The position numbers and the translations under genes are program-made. From JAYRSJ01 sp041920215 (GTDB lineage Bacteria > Pseudomonadota > Gammaproteobacteria > Burkholderiales > Burkholderiaceae_C), in the NCBI GenBank assembly GCA_041920215.1, contig JAYRSJ010000010.1:1-64000 (forward strand): a stretch of DNA of 64,000 nt, read 5' to 3'. Under the pieces are notes generated by a model. That model did no database searches. It was not told the DNA's origin and saw only the letters and a program-made list of their open reading frames with translations. This document shows positions 51,573 to 60,357 of the stretch, piece by piece. Each line of letters starts with the position of its first letter. Within the stretch, counting starts at the first letter, position 1.

Positions 51573-52571
51573 ATGCAGGGCTTGGTGAGATGGTGGTCCG
51601 GTTTCGAGAGCAAGGTCCTGCTCGCCTTTGCCCCGGCCCTGCTGTCACTGGCGGCGGCCCTGGGCATCAGCTGGCGGGTCGTCGGCGATGCCGAGCTGGC
51701 GGCTGCCTGGGTTGTCCGCACCCATGAGGTACTGAGCCTGCTGGCCGAGGTGCGGGCCGGCGGTCTGCAGATCGAGTACAGCACGCAGAGCTTCCGTATC
51801 AGCGGTGATGCGGCCCATCTGGCCGCCCGCGACGCGGCGCTGGCGGCACGCGAAACCCAGCTGCAGCGCTTGGCCCAGCTGGTGGCGGACAACCCGCAGC
51901 AGCACCGCTTGCTGGGCGATTTACGCAGCGTCGTCGCGCAGCGCCAGGGCATTTCGCGGGACGTTGAGCGGCTGCGCAAGCAGCAGGGTGAAGCGGCAGC
52001 GGCGGCCTATGTCGCCCAGGCGCCGCTGCTGCAGACCCGCGAGCGCATGGTCGGTCTGCTCGACGCGATGCAGCTGAACGAGCAGCGCCTGCTGCGCGAG
52101 CGCGAGCAGGCGCAAGCCGCGTCGCGCCGGGCCCTGCTGGCGGCGGTGCTGCTGGCCACGCTGCTGATGGCGGCCCTGCTGGTCAGCTGCTGTCTGGCCC
52201 TGCGCCGGCAGTACCGTGCCACCGTCACCGCCCGCGCTGCGCTGGACCGGCAGAACCTGTTGCTGGAGCAACGCGTCGAGCAGCGCAGCGCGGAGCTGCG
52301 CGCCAGCGAACGCCAGCTGCGTGGGGTGATCGACAACGTGCCGGCCCTGGTGGCATTTGTCGATACACGGCAGCGCTATGTCTATGCCAACGAGCAGTAC
52401 CGCCAGCGCTTTGCCGCGCAGCACAGCGATATCACCGGGCTGCAGGTGGCGGAGGTGCTGGGTGAGGCGCGCTACGCCATCGCTGCACCGATGATTGCGC
52501 GTGCGCTGGCCGGCACGGCCCAGAGCTACGACTGGGAACCGTTCGAAGGCGTGTGGCAGCTGATCAACTAA
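51573..52571 (+). CDS. Sensor half of split c-di-GMP enzyme
   Basis: N-terminal part of a gene that is cut by an in-frame TAA at 52569-52571. The 332-aa product has a membrane segment (about 15-37), a periplasmic helical CHASE3-like region (about 40-185), a second membrane segment (about 188-213) and a coiled coil. The beginning of a PAS domain follows (VIDNVPALVAFVDTRQRYVYANEQYR). The PAS stops at W-Q-L-I-N, just where a Tyr normally continues into the last strands, which are found in the same frame after the stop. Alone it would be a sensor without output. ATG 51573 is chosen; ATG 51546 is also in frame. Confidence 0.75.
   Translation: MQGLVRWWSGFESKVLLAFAPALLSLAAALGISWRVVGDAELAAAWVVRTHEVLSLLAEVRAGGLQIEYSTQSFRISGDAAHLAARDAALAARETQLQRLAQLVADNPQQHRLLGDLRSVVAQRQGISRDVERLRKQQGEAAAAAYVAQAPLLQTRERMVGLLDAMQLNEQRLLREREQAQAASRRALLAAVLLATLLMAALLVSCCLALRRQYRATVTARAALDRQNLLLEQRVEQRSAELRASERQLRGVIDNVPALVAFVDTRQRYVYANEQYRQRFAAQHSDITGLQVAEVLGEARYAIAAPMIARALAGTAQSYDWEPFEGVWQLIN
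52569..52571 (+). other. In-frame TAA splitting a PAS domain
   Basis: The codon series GTG TGG CAG CTG ATC AAC TAA GTG CCC TGT runs in one frame across both halves. In related PAS domains the sequence WQLIN is commonly followed by Tyr, so a TAC or TAT to TAA change is the simplest origin. A GTG directly follows the stop and could allow re-initiation. A sequencing error is also possible. Confidence 0.8.
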
Positions 52572-54776
52572 GTGCCCTGTCGCGCGGTCGACGGCGCCAT
52601 GCTGGGCTATTACGTGCTGGGCACCGACATCAGCGAGCGCCGTCAGGCCGAGCAGCGGCTGCGCGCCAGCGAGCAGCGCCTGGCCCGCGTGCTGGAGGGC
52701 TCCGATCAGGGCTACTGGGAATGGAATCTGCAGACCGATGCATTCGAGGTCAGCCCGCGATTCGAGACCATGCTCGGCTATCAGCAGGGCGAGATGAAGG
52801 TCGGCACCGCGCATTGGCCCGAGCTGGTGCATCCGGATGATCTGCCGCTGGCGCTCGCCTCGATCCAGAGTCATCTGGCCGGCATCACCGCCCACCATGA
52901 GTTCGAGCTGCGCGCCCGCAGCAAGAGCGGCGCCTGGCGCTGGATACTGACGCGCGGCCGTGTCGTTGCGCACAGCGAGGATGGCCGCCCCTTGCTGATG
53001 TCCGGCACGCACAGCGATATCGATGAACGCAAGCGCCTGGAACTGGCGCTGCGCGAGGCCGCCATCGTCTTCGAGAACAGCTACGAGGCCATCATGGTGA
53101 CCGATGCCGAGGGTCTGATCCGCAAGGTCAACCCCGTGTTCACCCGCATCACCGGCTACCAGGAGGACGAGGTGCTGGGCCGCAAGCCCAGCCTGCTGTC
53201 CTCGGGCCATCACGAGGCGGCTTTCTACGAGGGCTTCTGGCGCGCGCTGCAGGAGCAGGATTTCTGGCGCGGGGAGATCTGGAACCGGCGCAAGAGCGGG
53301 CAGAAGTTCGTCGCCCTGCAGTCGGTCTCGGTGGTGCGCGATGCGCAGCAGCGCATCAGCCACTATGTCAGCGTCTTCGTCGACATCAGCCAGAACAAGG
53401 CCCACGAGGCCGAGCTGAACCGGGTGGCTAACTACGACCCGCTGACCGAGCTGCCCAACCGCCGTCTGCTGTCCGACCGCCTGCGCCAGACCATCAACCG
53501 TGCCGACCGCAGCGCCCGCATGGCCGCGATCTGCTTCCTGGACCTGGACGGCTTCAAGACCATCAACGACCAGCATGGCCACACGGTGGGCGATGAGCTG
53601 CTGGTGGGAGTGGCCGGCCATCTGCGCGAGGTGCTGCGTGCCGACGACACGCTGGCCCGGCTGGGCGGCGACGAGTTCGTCGTCCTGCTGGCCGATGTGC
53701 ATACGGCAGCGGAATGCAGCCAGGTGCTGGAGCGCCTGCTGACGGCGGCCCGCCTGCCGGTCTGGGCCGGCGGCCAGCTGCTGGGCCTCTCGGCCAGCAT
53801 CGGCGTGAGCCTGTACCCGGCCGACAACGCCGATCCCGACACCTTGCTGCGCCATGCCGACCAGGCCATGTACCTGGCCAAGCAGGCCGGCAAGAACCGC
53901 TACCAGCTCTTCGATCCGGAGATCGACCGGCTGGCCCAGCAGCACCGGACCGAGCTGATCGCGCTGCGCCAGGGCCTGCAGCGCCAGGAGTTCCTGCTGT
54001 TCTACCAGCCCAAGGCCGATCTGCGCAGCGGTGCCATCATCGGCGCCGAGGCCTTGCTGCGCTGGCAGCATCCCCAGCGCGGCCTGCTGGCTCCCGGCGC
54101 CTTCCTGTCGCATCTGCAGGGCAGCGATCTGGAGCGGCCCTTCGGCGAGTGGGTGATAGAGACGGCGCTGGCGCAGATCGAGCGCTGGGCCGGTCAGGGC
54201 CTGGGCCTCAAAGTGAGCGTCAATATCAGTGCCAACCATCTGTTGCAGGCCGACTTCGTCGAATGCCTGGGCCGGGCGCTGGACCGCCATCCGGCCGTCG
54301 ACCCGGCCCAGCTGGAGTTGGAGGTGCTGGAGACGGCCGGTATCGCCGACACCCGCCATGCCACCGAGGTGCTGCAGCGCTGCATGGGCCTGGGCCTGAG
54401 CTTTGCGCTGGACGACTTCGGTACCGGCTACTCCTCACTGAGCTATCTGCGCGAACTGCCGGCGGGCACGCTGAAGATAGACCAGAGCTTTGTGCGCGAC
54501 ATGCTCAGCGACCCCGACGATCTGAGCATCGTCAAGGGGGTGATCGAGCTGGCTCGTGCCTTCCACCGGCCGGTGATCGCCGACGGTGTGGAGAGCCTGG
54601 ATCATGGCGCGGCGCTGCTGGCCATGGGCTGCAGCCAGGTGCAGGGCTATGGCATTGCGCGCCCCATGCCCGCCGAGCAACTGGCGCGTTGGTGCGAGGG
54701 CTGGCGGCGCGACAGGGTCTGGACCCGCCTGCCCGATGCACGGCTGCCAGGGGCCCGGCAGCCGCAGGCGCGCTAG
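52572..54776 (+). CDS. PAS-GGDEF-EAL output half of split gene
   Basis: Downstream 734-aa frame, continuous with the previous one apart from the TAA. Order: end of a PAS domain (GYYVLGTDISERRQAE), two more PAS domains (about 30-150 and 155-275), GGDEF domain (motif 365-369, with the inhibitory-site R-x-x-D before it) and EAL domain (E-A-L from 493). EAL landmarks present are SVNISANHL, ELEVLETAGI, D-D-F-G-T-G and L-K-I-D. The usual E-G-V-E is D-G-V-E (Asp671). Predicted diguanylate cyclase/phosphodiesterase. If translated separately from GTG 52572 or ATG 52599 it would be soluble and uncoupled from the membrane sensor. Confidence 0.8.
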   Translation: MPCRAVDGAMLGYYVLGTDISERRQAEQRLRASEQRLARVLEGSDQGYWEWNLQTDAFEVSPRFETMLGYQQGEMKVGTAHWPELVHPDDLPLALASIQSHLAGITAHHEFELRARSKSGAWRWILTRGRVVAHSEDGRPLLMSGTHSDIDERKRLELALREAAIVFENSYEAIMVTDAEGLIRKVNPVFTRITGYQEDEVLGRKPSLLSSGHHEAAFYEGFWRALQEQDFWRGEIWNRRKSGQKFVALQSVSVVRDAQQRISHYVSVFVDISQNKAHEAELNRVANYDPLTELPNRRLLSDRLRQTINRADRSARMAAICFLDLDGFKTINDQHGHTVGDELLVGVAGHLREVLRADDTLARLGGDEFVVLLADVHTAAECSQVLERLLTAARLPVWAGGQLLGLSASIGVSLYPADNADPDTLLRHADQAMYLAKQAGKNRYQLFDPEIDRLAQQHRTELIALRQGLQRQEFLLFYQPKADLRSGAIIGAEALLRWQHPQRGLLAPGAFLSHLQGSDLERPFGEWVIETALAQIERWAGQGLGLKVSVNISANHLLQADFVECLGRALDRHPAVDPAQLELEVLETAGIADTRHATEVLQRCMGLGLSFALDDFGTGYSSLSYLRELPAGTLKIDQSFVRDMLSDPDDLSIVKGVIELARAFHRPVIADGVESLDHGAALLAMGCSQVQGYGIARPMPAEQLARWCEGWRRDRVWTRLPDARLPGARQPQAR

Positions 54777-54809
54777 CCCGCGCCCGCCGGCGCCAGGGGC
54801 GCTCGTGAC

Positions 54810-55706
54810 TCAGCGCTGCGGCCGGCGCCTGATCAGCTCCACCGCCAGCGCCGTGCCCAGCAGCACGATGGCGCAGCCCAGGGCCATGCGCAGCGTGAAG
54901 GCCTCGCCCAGGAAGCTCCAGCCCCATAGCACCGCGAACACCGGGATCAGAAAGGTGACCGAGATCGTGTTGCTGGGGCCGATGCGCTGCATCAGGCGGA
55001 AGTAGAGGATGTAGGCCACACCGGTGCACAGCAGGGCCAGGGCCGCGACGCTGGCCCAGGCGCCGAGGCCGGGGGGCAGGGCCGGCCACAGCCAGACCGC
55101 CGGCGCGCCCAGCAGCAGCGCGGCGAACAGCTGGCTGCCGGTGGCCACGGTCAGCGGGCTGCAGCCGGCCAGCCGCTTCTTGGTGTAGCTGGCGGCAATG
55201 CCGTAGCACAGCGTCGCCAGCAGGCAGGCCAGCAGCGCCCAGCCGCTGCCGCCGGGCTTGAACGAGGCCTGGTCCCAGGCCAGGAAGACCACGCCGGCAA
55301 AGCCGATGCCCAGGCCGGCGATGCGCCAGGGGCCCAGGCCCTGGCCCAGCCAGGCCCAGGCCACCAGCGCGCCCCACAGCGGGGTGGTGGCATTCAGGAT
55401 GCTGGACAGACCAGCCGTGATGGACAGCGCCGCATAGCTGTACAGCGCGAAGGGCAGGGCGCTGTTGAGCAGGCCCACGACCAACAGCGGCCGCCAGTCG
55501 CGGCGCAGCTGGCTCAGGCCCTGGCGCAGCGCCAGCAGCGGCAGCAGGAACAGCGTGGCCCCGGCCACCCGCAGCGCCGCCATCGGCACCGCGCCGAATT
55601 CATGGGCGCCCAGACGCATGAACAGAAAGGAGGCGCCCCAGATGGCTGCCAAAAGCAGCAGCTCGCCAAGGTCCAGGGGCTTGAGGGCATTCGTCGTGTT
55701 TGACAT
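54810..55706 (-). CDS. EamA/DMT family transporter
   Basis: A 298-aa membrane protein with about ten hydrophobic helices in two repeated EamA units, as in the drug/metabolite transporter superfamily. Typical marks are LLLAAIWGASFLFMRLG at the start, LNATTPLWGALVAWAWLGQ at the end of the first repeat, and FLIPVFAVLWGWSFLGEAFT in the second. The substrate is unknown (amino acid or metabolite export is common). It lies behind ogt on the minus strand with an 18-bp gap. Confidence 0.92.
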   Translation of the reverse strand: MSNTTNALKPLDLGELLLLAAIWGASFLFMRLGAHEFGAVPMAALRVAGATLFLLPLLALRQGLSQLRRDWRPLLVVGLLNSALPFALYSYAALSITAGLSSILNATTPLWGALVAWAWLGQGLGPWRIAGLGIGFAGVVFLAWDQASFKPGGSGWALLACLLATLCYGIAASYTKKRLAGCSPLTVATGSQLFAALLLGAPAVWLWPALPPGLGAWASVAALALLCTGVAYILYFRLMQRIGPSNTISVTFLIPVFAVLWGWSFLGEAFTLRMALGCAIVLLGTALAVELIRRRPQR

Positions 55707-55724
55707 CGTCGATTTTGTCGCGGC

Positions 55725-56258
55725 TCAGGCGGCCGCCGGCAAGCGGCGGGTCTCGAGGTCCAGCAGGGCCTGCTTGCGCGCCAGCCCGCCGGCATAGCCG
55801 GTCAGGCCGCCGTCGGCACCCAGCACCCGGTGGCAGGGGATCAGCAGGCTGATCGGATTGCGGCCCACGGCGGCGCCCACGGCACGCACCGCCGCCGGCC
55901 TGCCCAGGCTTGCGGCCAGCTGGCCATAGCTGCAAACCTGGCCGGCCGGTATCTGCCGCAGCGCCTGCCAGACGGCACGCTGAAAAGGCGTGCCGGCTGG
56001 GTCCAGCACCGGCAGGCTGGCCTCGGGCAAGACCTGAGCCGCGAAATAGGCGGCCAGCAGCGACGCCAGCTGCGCGACCAGCGCCTGCTCGCCTGGGCCC
56101 GGCCCCGGCAGGCCCAGCTCGCCTGGATGGTGTCGCTGTGCGTCGAACCAGAGACCCGACAGGCCCAGGCGGCTGCATGCCGCCGTCATGCTGCCTAATG
56201 GTGTGGTGACGCGCCACTGGGCGATAAGGTGACCGTTCGCAGCCGGCTTGCTTGTCAT
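55725..56258 (-). CDS. ogt: O6-alkylguanine-DNA alkyltransferase
   Basis: Direct-reversal DNA repair protein, 177 aa, with the acceptor Cys in I-P-C-H-R-V. The helix-turn-helix GTPFQRAVWQALRQIPAGQ and the Asn/Arg region VGRNPISLL are also present. ATG 56258 has AAGGAG 6 nt upstream and overlaps the stop of the Ada-AlkA gene (ATGA). The two alkylation repair genes are thus translated together. Confidence 0.95.
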   Translation of the reverse strand: MTSKPAANGHLIAQWRVTTPLGSMTAACSRLGLSGLWFDAQRHHPGELGLPGPGPGEQALVAQLASLLAAYFAAQVLPEASLPVLDPAGTPFQRAVWQALRQIPAGQVCSYGQLAASLGRPAAVRAVGAAVGRNPISLLIPCHRVLGADGGLTGYAGGLARKQALLDLETRRLPAAA

Positions 56259-57820
56259 GATGGGCTCCTTGCCTGCTTCAGGCCTTCGGTCTGACGGCTG
56301 GCCTGCCGCCACAGCTGCAGCACCGCATAGCTGCGCCAGGGCTGCCAGGCCTGCGCCTGCCGGTCAATCAGCGCATTGGCCAGTGGCTGGGCCGGGTCGG
56401 GGCTGAGCTGGCGGCGCAGCACGATATCGCCGCTGGGCCAGGCGTCGGGCCAGCTCCAGCCGCGCATCAGCATGTAGTGCGCCGTCCAGGGGCCTATGCC
56501 AGGCAGCGCCAGCAGCTCGGCGCGGGCCGCCTCCAGCGCCCCGGCCTCGCCCGGCCCCTGGGCGAAGCGCAGCGTGGGCCAGGCGCGGGCCAGGGCCAGC
56601 ATTGTGTCGGCGCGGCGCCGGATGATGCCCAGGGCGGCGATCTCGCCCGCGTCCACCGCCGCCAGCTGCTCGGGGCTGGGGAAGCAGCGCTGCACCTCGG
56701 CCGTCGCGGCGGAAGCCGGCAGCGGCACGCCGAAGCGCTGGACCAGGCGGGTGGCCAGGGTGCGGGCGGCGGCCACCGTGACCTGCTGGCCCAGCACCGC
56801 GCGCAGCGCCAGCTCGAAGCGGTCGGGTGTGCCGGGCAGGCGCAAGCCCGGCACCGCCTGCGGCAAGCCGTTCAGGCCCTCGGCAATGCCCAGCGGTTCG
56901 GCATCCAGGTCCAGCCAGCGCCGCACCAGCGGCAGCAGGGCGGCCACTGCCGGCCACAGCGCGCTGCAGGGCTGCAGCCAGACCCGCCGGCCCTCGGTAT
57001 CGAAGCGCAGCGTCAGCCGCCCCTGGTGCAGGGTGCCGCCATGGCGCAGGCGCAGCGAGCGCTGCAGGCGCCCGGCCGCGACATCGACATGCTCGACCCC
57101 CGGTATGGCACGGGCCGCCAGGAATTCCAGCAGCTCGCGGGCCGCGTAGGGGGGGCGGTAGCTCAGCGCCAGTGCCGGCTCGGCAGCGGCAGGGGCGGCA
57201 CCGGTCCGCGGCGTGCTGCGCGTGCCCTGGCGCCGCAGCGCCGAGGGCTGCAGCCGGTAATGCTCGACGAAGGCGGCATTGAAGCGGCGCAGGCTGCCGA
57301 AGCCGGCCAGCAGCGCCACCTCGGTGACGGGCAGCGCGGTATCGCTGAGCAGCTGCTTGGCCAGCAGCAGGCGCCGCGTCTGCAGATATTGCAGCGGCGT
57401 GACGCCGTGCTCGTTGAGGAAGATGCGGCGCAGATGGCGATCGCTGATGCCCAGCTCGGCCGCCAGATCGGCGACCGAGCGATCGGCGGCCAGCTCCAGG
57501 CGCTCCAGACGCCGCGCCGCTTCCAGGGCCAGCGTGCGCGAGGCTTCCATTACCGACCAGGCCCGGCCCAGCGCCGCCGGGGCCAGCTCGGGCCGGCACT
57601 TCAGGCAGGGACGGTAGCGGGCGGCCTCGGCCTGGGCGGCGGTGGCGAAGAAGCGGCAGTTCTCGCGCCTGGGTGTGCGCACCCGGCAGATCGGGCGGCA
57701 GTAGATGCCGGTGGACGAAACGGCCACGAACCAGCGCCCGTCGAAGCGGGCATCGCGGGCGAGCAGCGCGGGATAGCACTCGTCGCGGTCCAGCGGCTGG
57801 GGCGTAGGGGCGTTTGGCAT
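56255..57820 (-). CDS. Ada-AlkA fusion: regulator and 3-methyladenine glycosylase
   Basis: A 521-aa bifunctional protein. The N-terminal Ada zinc domain has Cys41, Cys45, Cys72 and Cys75 (C-R-P-I-C ... P-C-L-K-C); Cys41 is the expected methylphosphotriester acceptor. An AraC-type helix-turn-helix (about 95-195) follows. Next comes an AlkA N-terminal domain and an HhH-GPD glycosylase (about 330-500) with L-P-G-I-G-P-W-T-A and the catalytic Asp of S-G-D-I-V-L. It therefore senses methylation damage and removes 3-alkylated bases. It lacks the Ada O6-guanine domain, which is supplied by the overlapping ogt gene. Confidence 0.94.
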   Translation of the reverse strand: MPNAPTPQPLDRDECYPALLARDARFDGRWFVAVSSTGIYCRPICRVRTPRRENCRFFATAAQAEAARYRPCLKCRPELAPAALGRAWSVMEASRTLALEAARRLERLELAADRSVADLAAELGISDRHLRRIFLNEHGVTPLQYLQTRRLLLAKQLLSDTALPVTEVALLAGFGSLRRFNAAFVEHYRLQPSALRRQGTRSTPRTGAAPAAAEPALALSYRPPYAARELLEFLAARAIPGVEHVDVAAGRLQRSLRLRHGGTLHQGRLTLRFDTEGRRVWLQPCSALWPAVAALLPLVRRWLDLDAEPLGIAEGLNGLPQAVPGLRLPGTPDRFELALRAVLGQQVTVAAARTLATRLVQRFGVPLPASAATAEVQRCFPSPEQLAAVDAGEIAALGIIRRRADTMLALARAWPTLRFAQGPGEAGALEAARAELLALPGIGPWTAHYMLMRGWSWPDAWPSGDIVLRRQLSPDPAQPLANALIDRQAQAWQPWRSYAVLQLWRQASRQTEGLKQARSPS

Positions 57821-57907
57821 GCGGCCATGATAGGGCGTGGCTGGCGCGCGACTCGCCGAATCCGGACATGCCCCTGTCGGCCCTGCCGGCGCAGCCGGTG
57901 CCGCCGC

Positions 57908-58252
57908 TCAATGGAGGATCTTGAGCCCGAGGATGCCGACCACGATCAGCGCGATGCAGGCGATGCGGGCCGCGGTGGCCGGCTCCTGGAAAAACAGGAT
58001 GCCCAGCACGGCCGCACCGACCGCGCCTATGCCGGTCCAGACGGCGTAGGCGGTGCCCAGCGGCAGGGTCTTCATGGCCCAGCCCAGCAGGCCGAAGCTG
58101 GCGGCGGCGGCGATCAGGGTCAGCAGGGTCATAGGCCCACGGGTGAAGCCTTCGGAGGCCTTCATCGCGACCGACCAGACGATCTCCAGCAGGCCGGCCA
58201 CCAGCAGGGCCAGCCAGGCGAGGGTGACAGGGTTCTTCAGCAGGGCTTGCAT
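57908..58252 (-). CDS. SMR-family exporter, SugE/Gdx type
   Basis: A 114-aa protein with four membrane helices. The conserved membrane Glu23 in L-L-E-I-V-W-S-V-A-M-K-A-S and the motif GTAYAVWTGIGAVGAAVLGI identify a small multidrug resistance protein. The WSVAMK-x-S-x-GFT pattern favours the SugE/Gdx guanidinium exporter branch over EmrE. No guanidine riboswitch fits the 18-bp gap upstream, so expression probably follows the response regulator gene. Confidence 0.9.
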   Translation of the reverse strand: MQALLKNPVTLAWLALLVAGLLEIVWSVAMKASEGFTRGPMTLLTLIAAAASFGLLGWAMKTLPLGTAYAVWTGIGAVGAAVLGILFFQEPATAARIACIALIVVGILGLKILH

Positions 58253-58270
58253 GGCGGCGGCGCTCCGGTC

Positions 58271-59032
58271 TTACATGGACTTGAACAGATGGACATAGGC
58301 GCGGCTGACCGGCAGCTCACGCGCGAAGCCCTTGATGCGCACGAACAGCCGGCTGGCCTCGTCGCGTCGGGTACCGGCCAGATGGGCCAGATTGATGATG
58401 GTGGAGCGGTGGATCTGCCAGAACAGCTCGCCGTCCAGCTGGGCGATCAGCTCGACGATGGGCGTGCGTATCAGGTGCTCGGCATCGGCGGTCTGTACCA
58501 CCGTGTACTTTTCGTCGGCATGGAAGAAACGCACCTCGGCCACATCGATCTGGTGGGTCAGCTCGCCCTGGCTGGCGCGCACAAAGCGCAGGCGTGGCGG
58601 GGCCGCGGCAGGGGCCGGCACCACCAGCCGGGCCAGGGTCTGGGCCAGCTGGGCATCCGGCTCGGCCGGCGCCGCGGCCAGCGCCGCGCGTAGGCGTTCC
58701 ACCGTCTTGGCCAGGCGCTCGGTCTTGACCGGTTTCAGCACATAGTCCAGCGCCGCCTGCTCGAAGGCCTCGACCGCGTACTCGTCATAGGCGGTGACGA
58801 AGACGACGCGGGTCGCGCCCTCCAGGCCCTGGGCGACCTCCAGGCCGGTCAGCCCCGGCATCTGTATGTCCAGAAACGCCAGATCGGGCTCCAGCGCCGC
58901 CAGGCGCTCGGCGGCCTCCAGGCCGTTCTTGGCGATATGGACGATCTCCAGCTCGGGCCAGAGTTCGGCCAACTGCTTCTTCAGGTGCTGGGCCAGATGC
59001 GGTTCGTCGTCGGCGATCAGGGCGGTGGTCAT
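58271..59032 (-). CDS. LytTR-family response regulator
   Basis: A 253-aa regulator. The receiver domain (1-about 120) has the acidic pair D8-D9, phosphoacceptor Asp55 (F-L-D-I-Q-M-P-G) and the Lys of L-K-P-V-K. A Pro/Ala linker leads to a LytTR DNA-binding domain (about 148-253; VRFFHADEKYTVV, HRSTIINLAHL). It is of the AlgR/LytR type. The partner kinase is the adjacent gene, 55 bp upstream. Promoter targets are unknown. Confidence 0.94.
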   Translation of the reverse strand: MTTALIADDEPHLAQHLKKQLAELWPELEIVHIAKNGLEAAERLAALEPDLAFLDIQMPGLTGLEVAQGLEGATRVVFVTAYDEYAVEAFEQAALDYVLKPVKTERLAKTVERLRAALAAAPAEPDAQLAQTLARLVVPAPAAAPPRLRFVRASQGELTHQIDVAEVRFFHADEKYTVVQTADAEHLIRTPIVELIAQLDGELFWQIHRSTIINLAHLAGTRRDEASRLFVRIKGFARELPVSRAYVHLFKSM

Positions 59033-59087
59033 GGGCTCGGCAGGGTGGGTGAAAAACGGGTCAGGGGGGATTGTCAGTGCGGCAGGC

Positions 59088-60212
59088 TTAGTGCGGCAGG
59101 GTTAGGCGCGACACGGTGCCGCCGCCCGCGACGGGGCTCAGCAGCAGGCTGGCGGCGCTGCCGTAGCGGGCCTTGAGCCGGGCACGGATATTGTCCAGCG
59201 CGATGCCGTTGCCCTTGCGGCTGCCACGGCGCGGCGCGGCGTCCAGACCCAGTCCGTTGTCGCTGACCTCGATCACGACGCGGCCGGGCTGCTGGCGCAC
59301 GCTGACGCGCACGCAGCCGCCCTCGACCTTGGGCTCCAGGCCATGGTGGATGGCGTTCTCGATCAGCGGCTGCAGCAGCAGCGGCGGCAGGCGCAGCTGG
59401 GCGAGCTCCTCGTCGGTCTCGATCTCGAACTGCAGCCGCTCGGCCATCCGGCATTGCATCAGGCGCAGATAGCTCTCGGCCGAGGCCAGCTCGCTGGCCA
59501 GCGTGACATCGTCGCTGCGCAGCTGCGCGAGGCTGGCGCGCAGATAGTCGGTGAAGGACTCCAGCATCTGCCGCGCCCGCTCGGTGTCCACATCCATCAG
59601 GCTGTGCACATTGGCCAGGGTGTTGAAGAGGAAATGCGGTTCGATCTGGGCCTGCAGCAGGCGCAGCTGGGCCTCGCTGGCGCGCAGTGAGGCCAGCTTG
59701 CGGCGGCTGTAGAGCCACCAGCCCACGCTGGTCAGCGCAATGATGATGGCCGAGAGCGCGAAGAATTCGACGATGGTCTGCGGCCGCCGCATCAGCGCGG
59801 CCCAGATGTCCACATCGATGAACCAGCCCAGCAGGCTGAAGCCCAGCGCCCCGCCCAGCGTCACCCCGCCGACCGAGATGCTGCCGTGGGTCAGGGTGCT
59901 GAGCAGGCCGCGATCGGCGTTGAGCTGCTCGATCTGCGCTGCGCTGAGCAGGCGCTCCAGCAGCCGGTAGGCGCCGAAGATGGTGAAGGCCACGCTGCTG
60001 GAAATGATCAGGTTCTCCGACAGCGCCGAGCGCCACATGCGCCAGTCGCTCCAGTCCAGCGCCACATACTGGCTGAAGGCCGAGATCAGCAGCGCGATCA
60101 CGATCGCGAGCGTGATCGGTATGCTCAGGGCGGCCCATAGCGGCTCGGGCCGGTGCTTGACCAGATGCCAGTTGTTTTTCCAGGCTTGAATGAGGGCGGT
60201 GCGTGCGGTCAT
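59088..60212 (-). CDS. LytS/YehU-type sensor histidine kinase
   Basis: A 374-aa kinase. Four hydrophobic segments (about 28-50, 66-84, 115-132, 146-168) form the sensor part. The His_kinase motif with phospho-His193 (I-E-P-H-F-L-F-N-T-L) follows, then an HATPase domain with L-I-E-N-A-I-H-H-G-L and D-N-G-L-G. It forms a two-component pair with the LytTR regulator downstream. ATG 60212 is chosen; longer frames run into the pmm promoter region. A 14-bp tandem duplication (59076-59103) covers its stop codon. Confidence 0.93.
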   Translation of the reverse strand: MTARTALIQAWKNNWHLVKHRPEPLWAALSIPITLAIVIALLISAFSQYVALDWSDWRMWRSALSENLIISSSVAFTIFGAYRLLERLLSAAQIEQLNADRGLLSTLTHGSISVGGVTLGGALGFSLLGWFIDVDIWAALMRRPQTIVEFFALSAIIIALTSVGWWLYSRRKLASLRASEAQLRLLQAQIEPHFLFNTLANVHSLMDVDTERARQMLESFTDYLRASLAQLRSDDVTLASELASAESYLRLMQCRMAERLQFEIETDEELAQLRLPPLLLQPLIENAIHHGLEPKVEGGCVRVSVRQQPGRVVIEVSDNGLGLDAAPRRGSRKGNGIALDNIRARLKARYGSAASLLLSPVAGGGTVSRLTLPH

Positions 60213-60357
60213 GGGAGGCAGTGTAGGCAGCGGCGCAGCGGCAGACGCGCGCTGGCGCGACGCCTGGTCAGTGGCGCCGACGATTCGACAGCGGCTGATG
60301 CCGGGCTGTAACCGCAGCTTGCCTACAATGCCGCGCGAATCAAACACCGGGGAACCC

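Noticed and set aside
51921..54359. 812-codon minus-strand frame opposite the PAS-GGDEF-EAL gene
   Set aside because: Shadow of a plus-strand gene with intact GGDEF and EAL motifs. Its length does not explain the TAA.
57821..58270. Guanidine riboswitch for the SugE/Gdx-type gene
   Set aside because: Only 18 bp separate the exporter from the upstream response regulator gene, too short for any known guanidine riboswitch.
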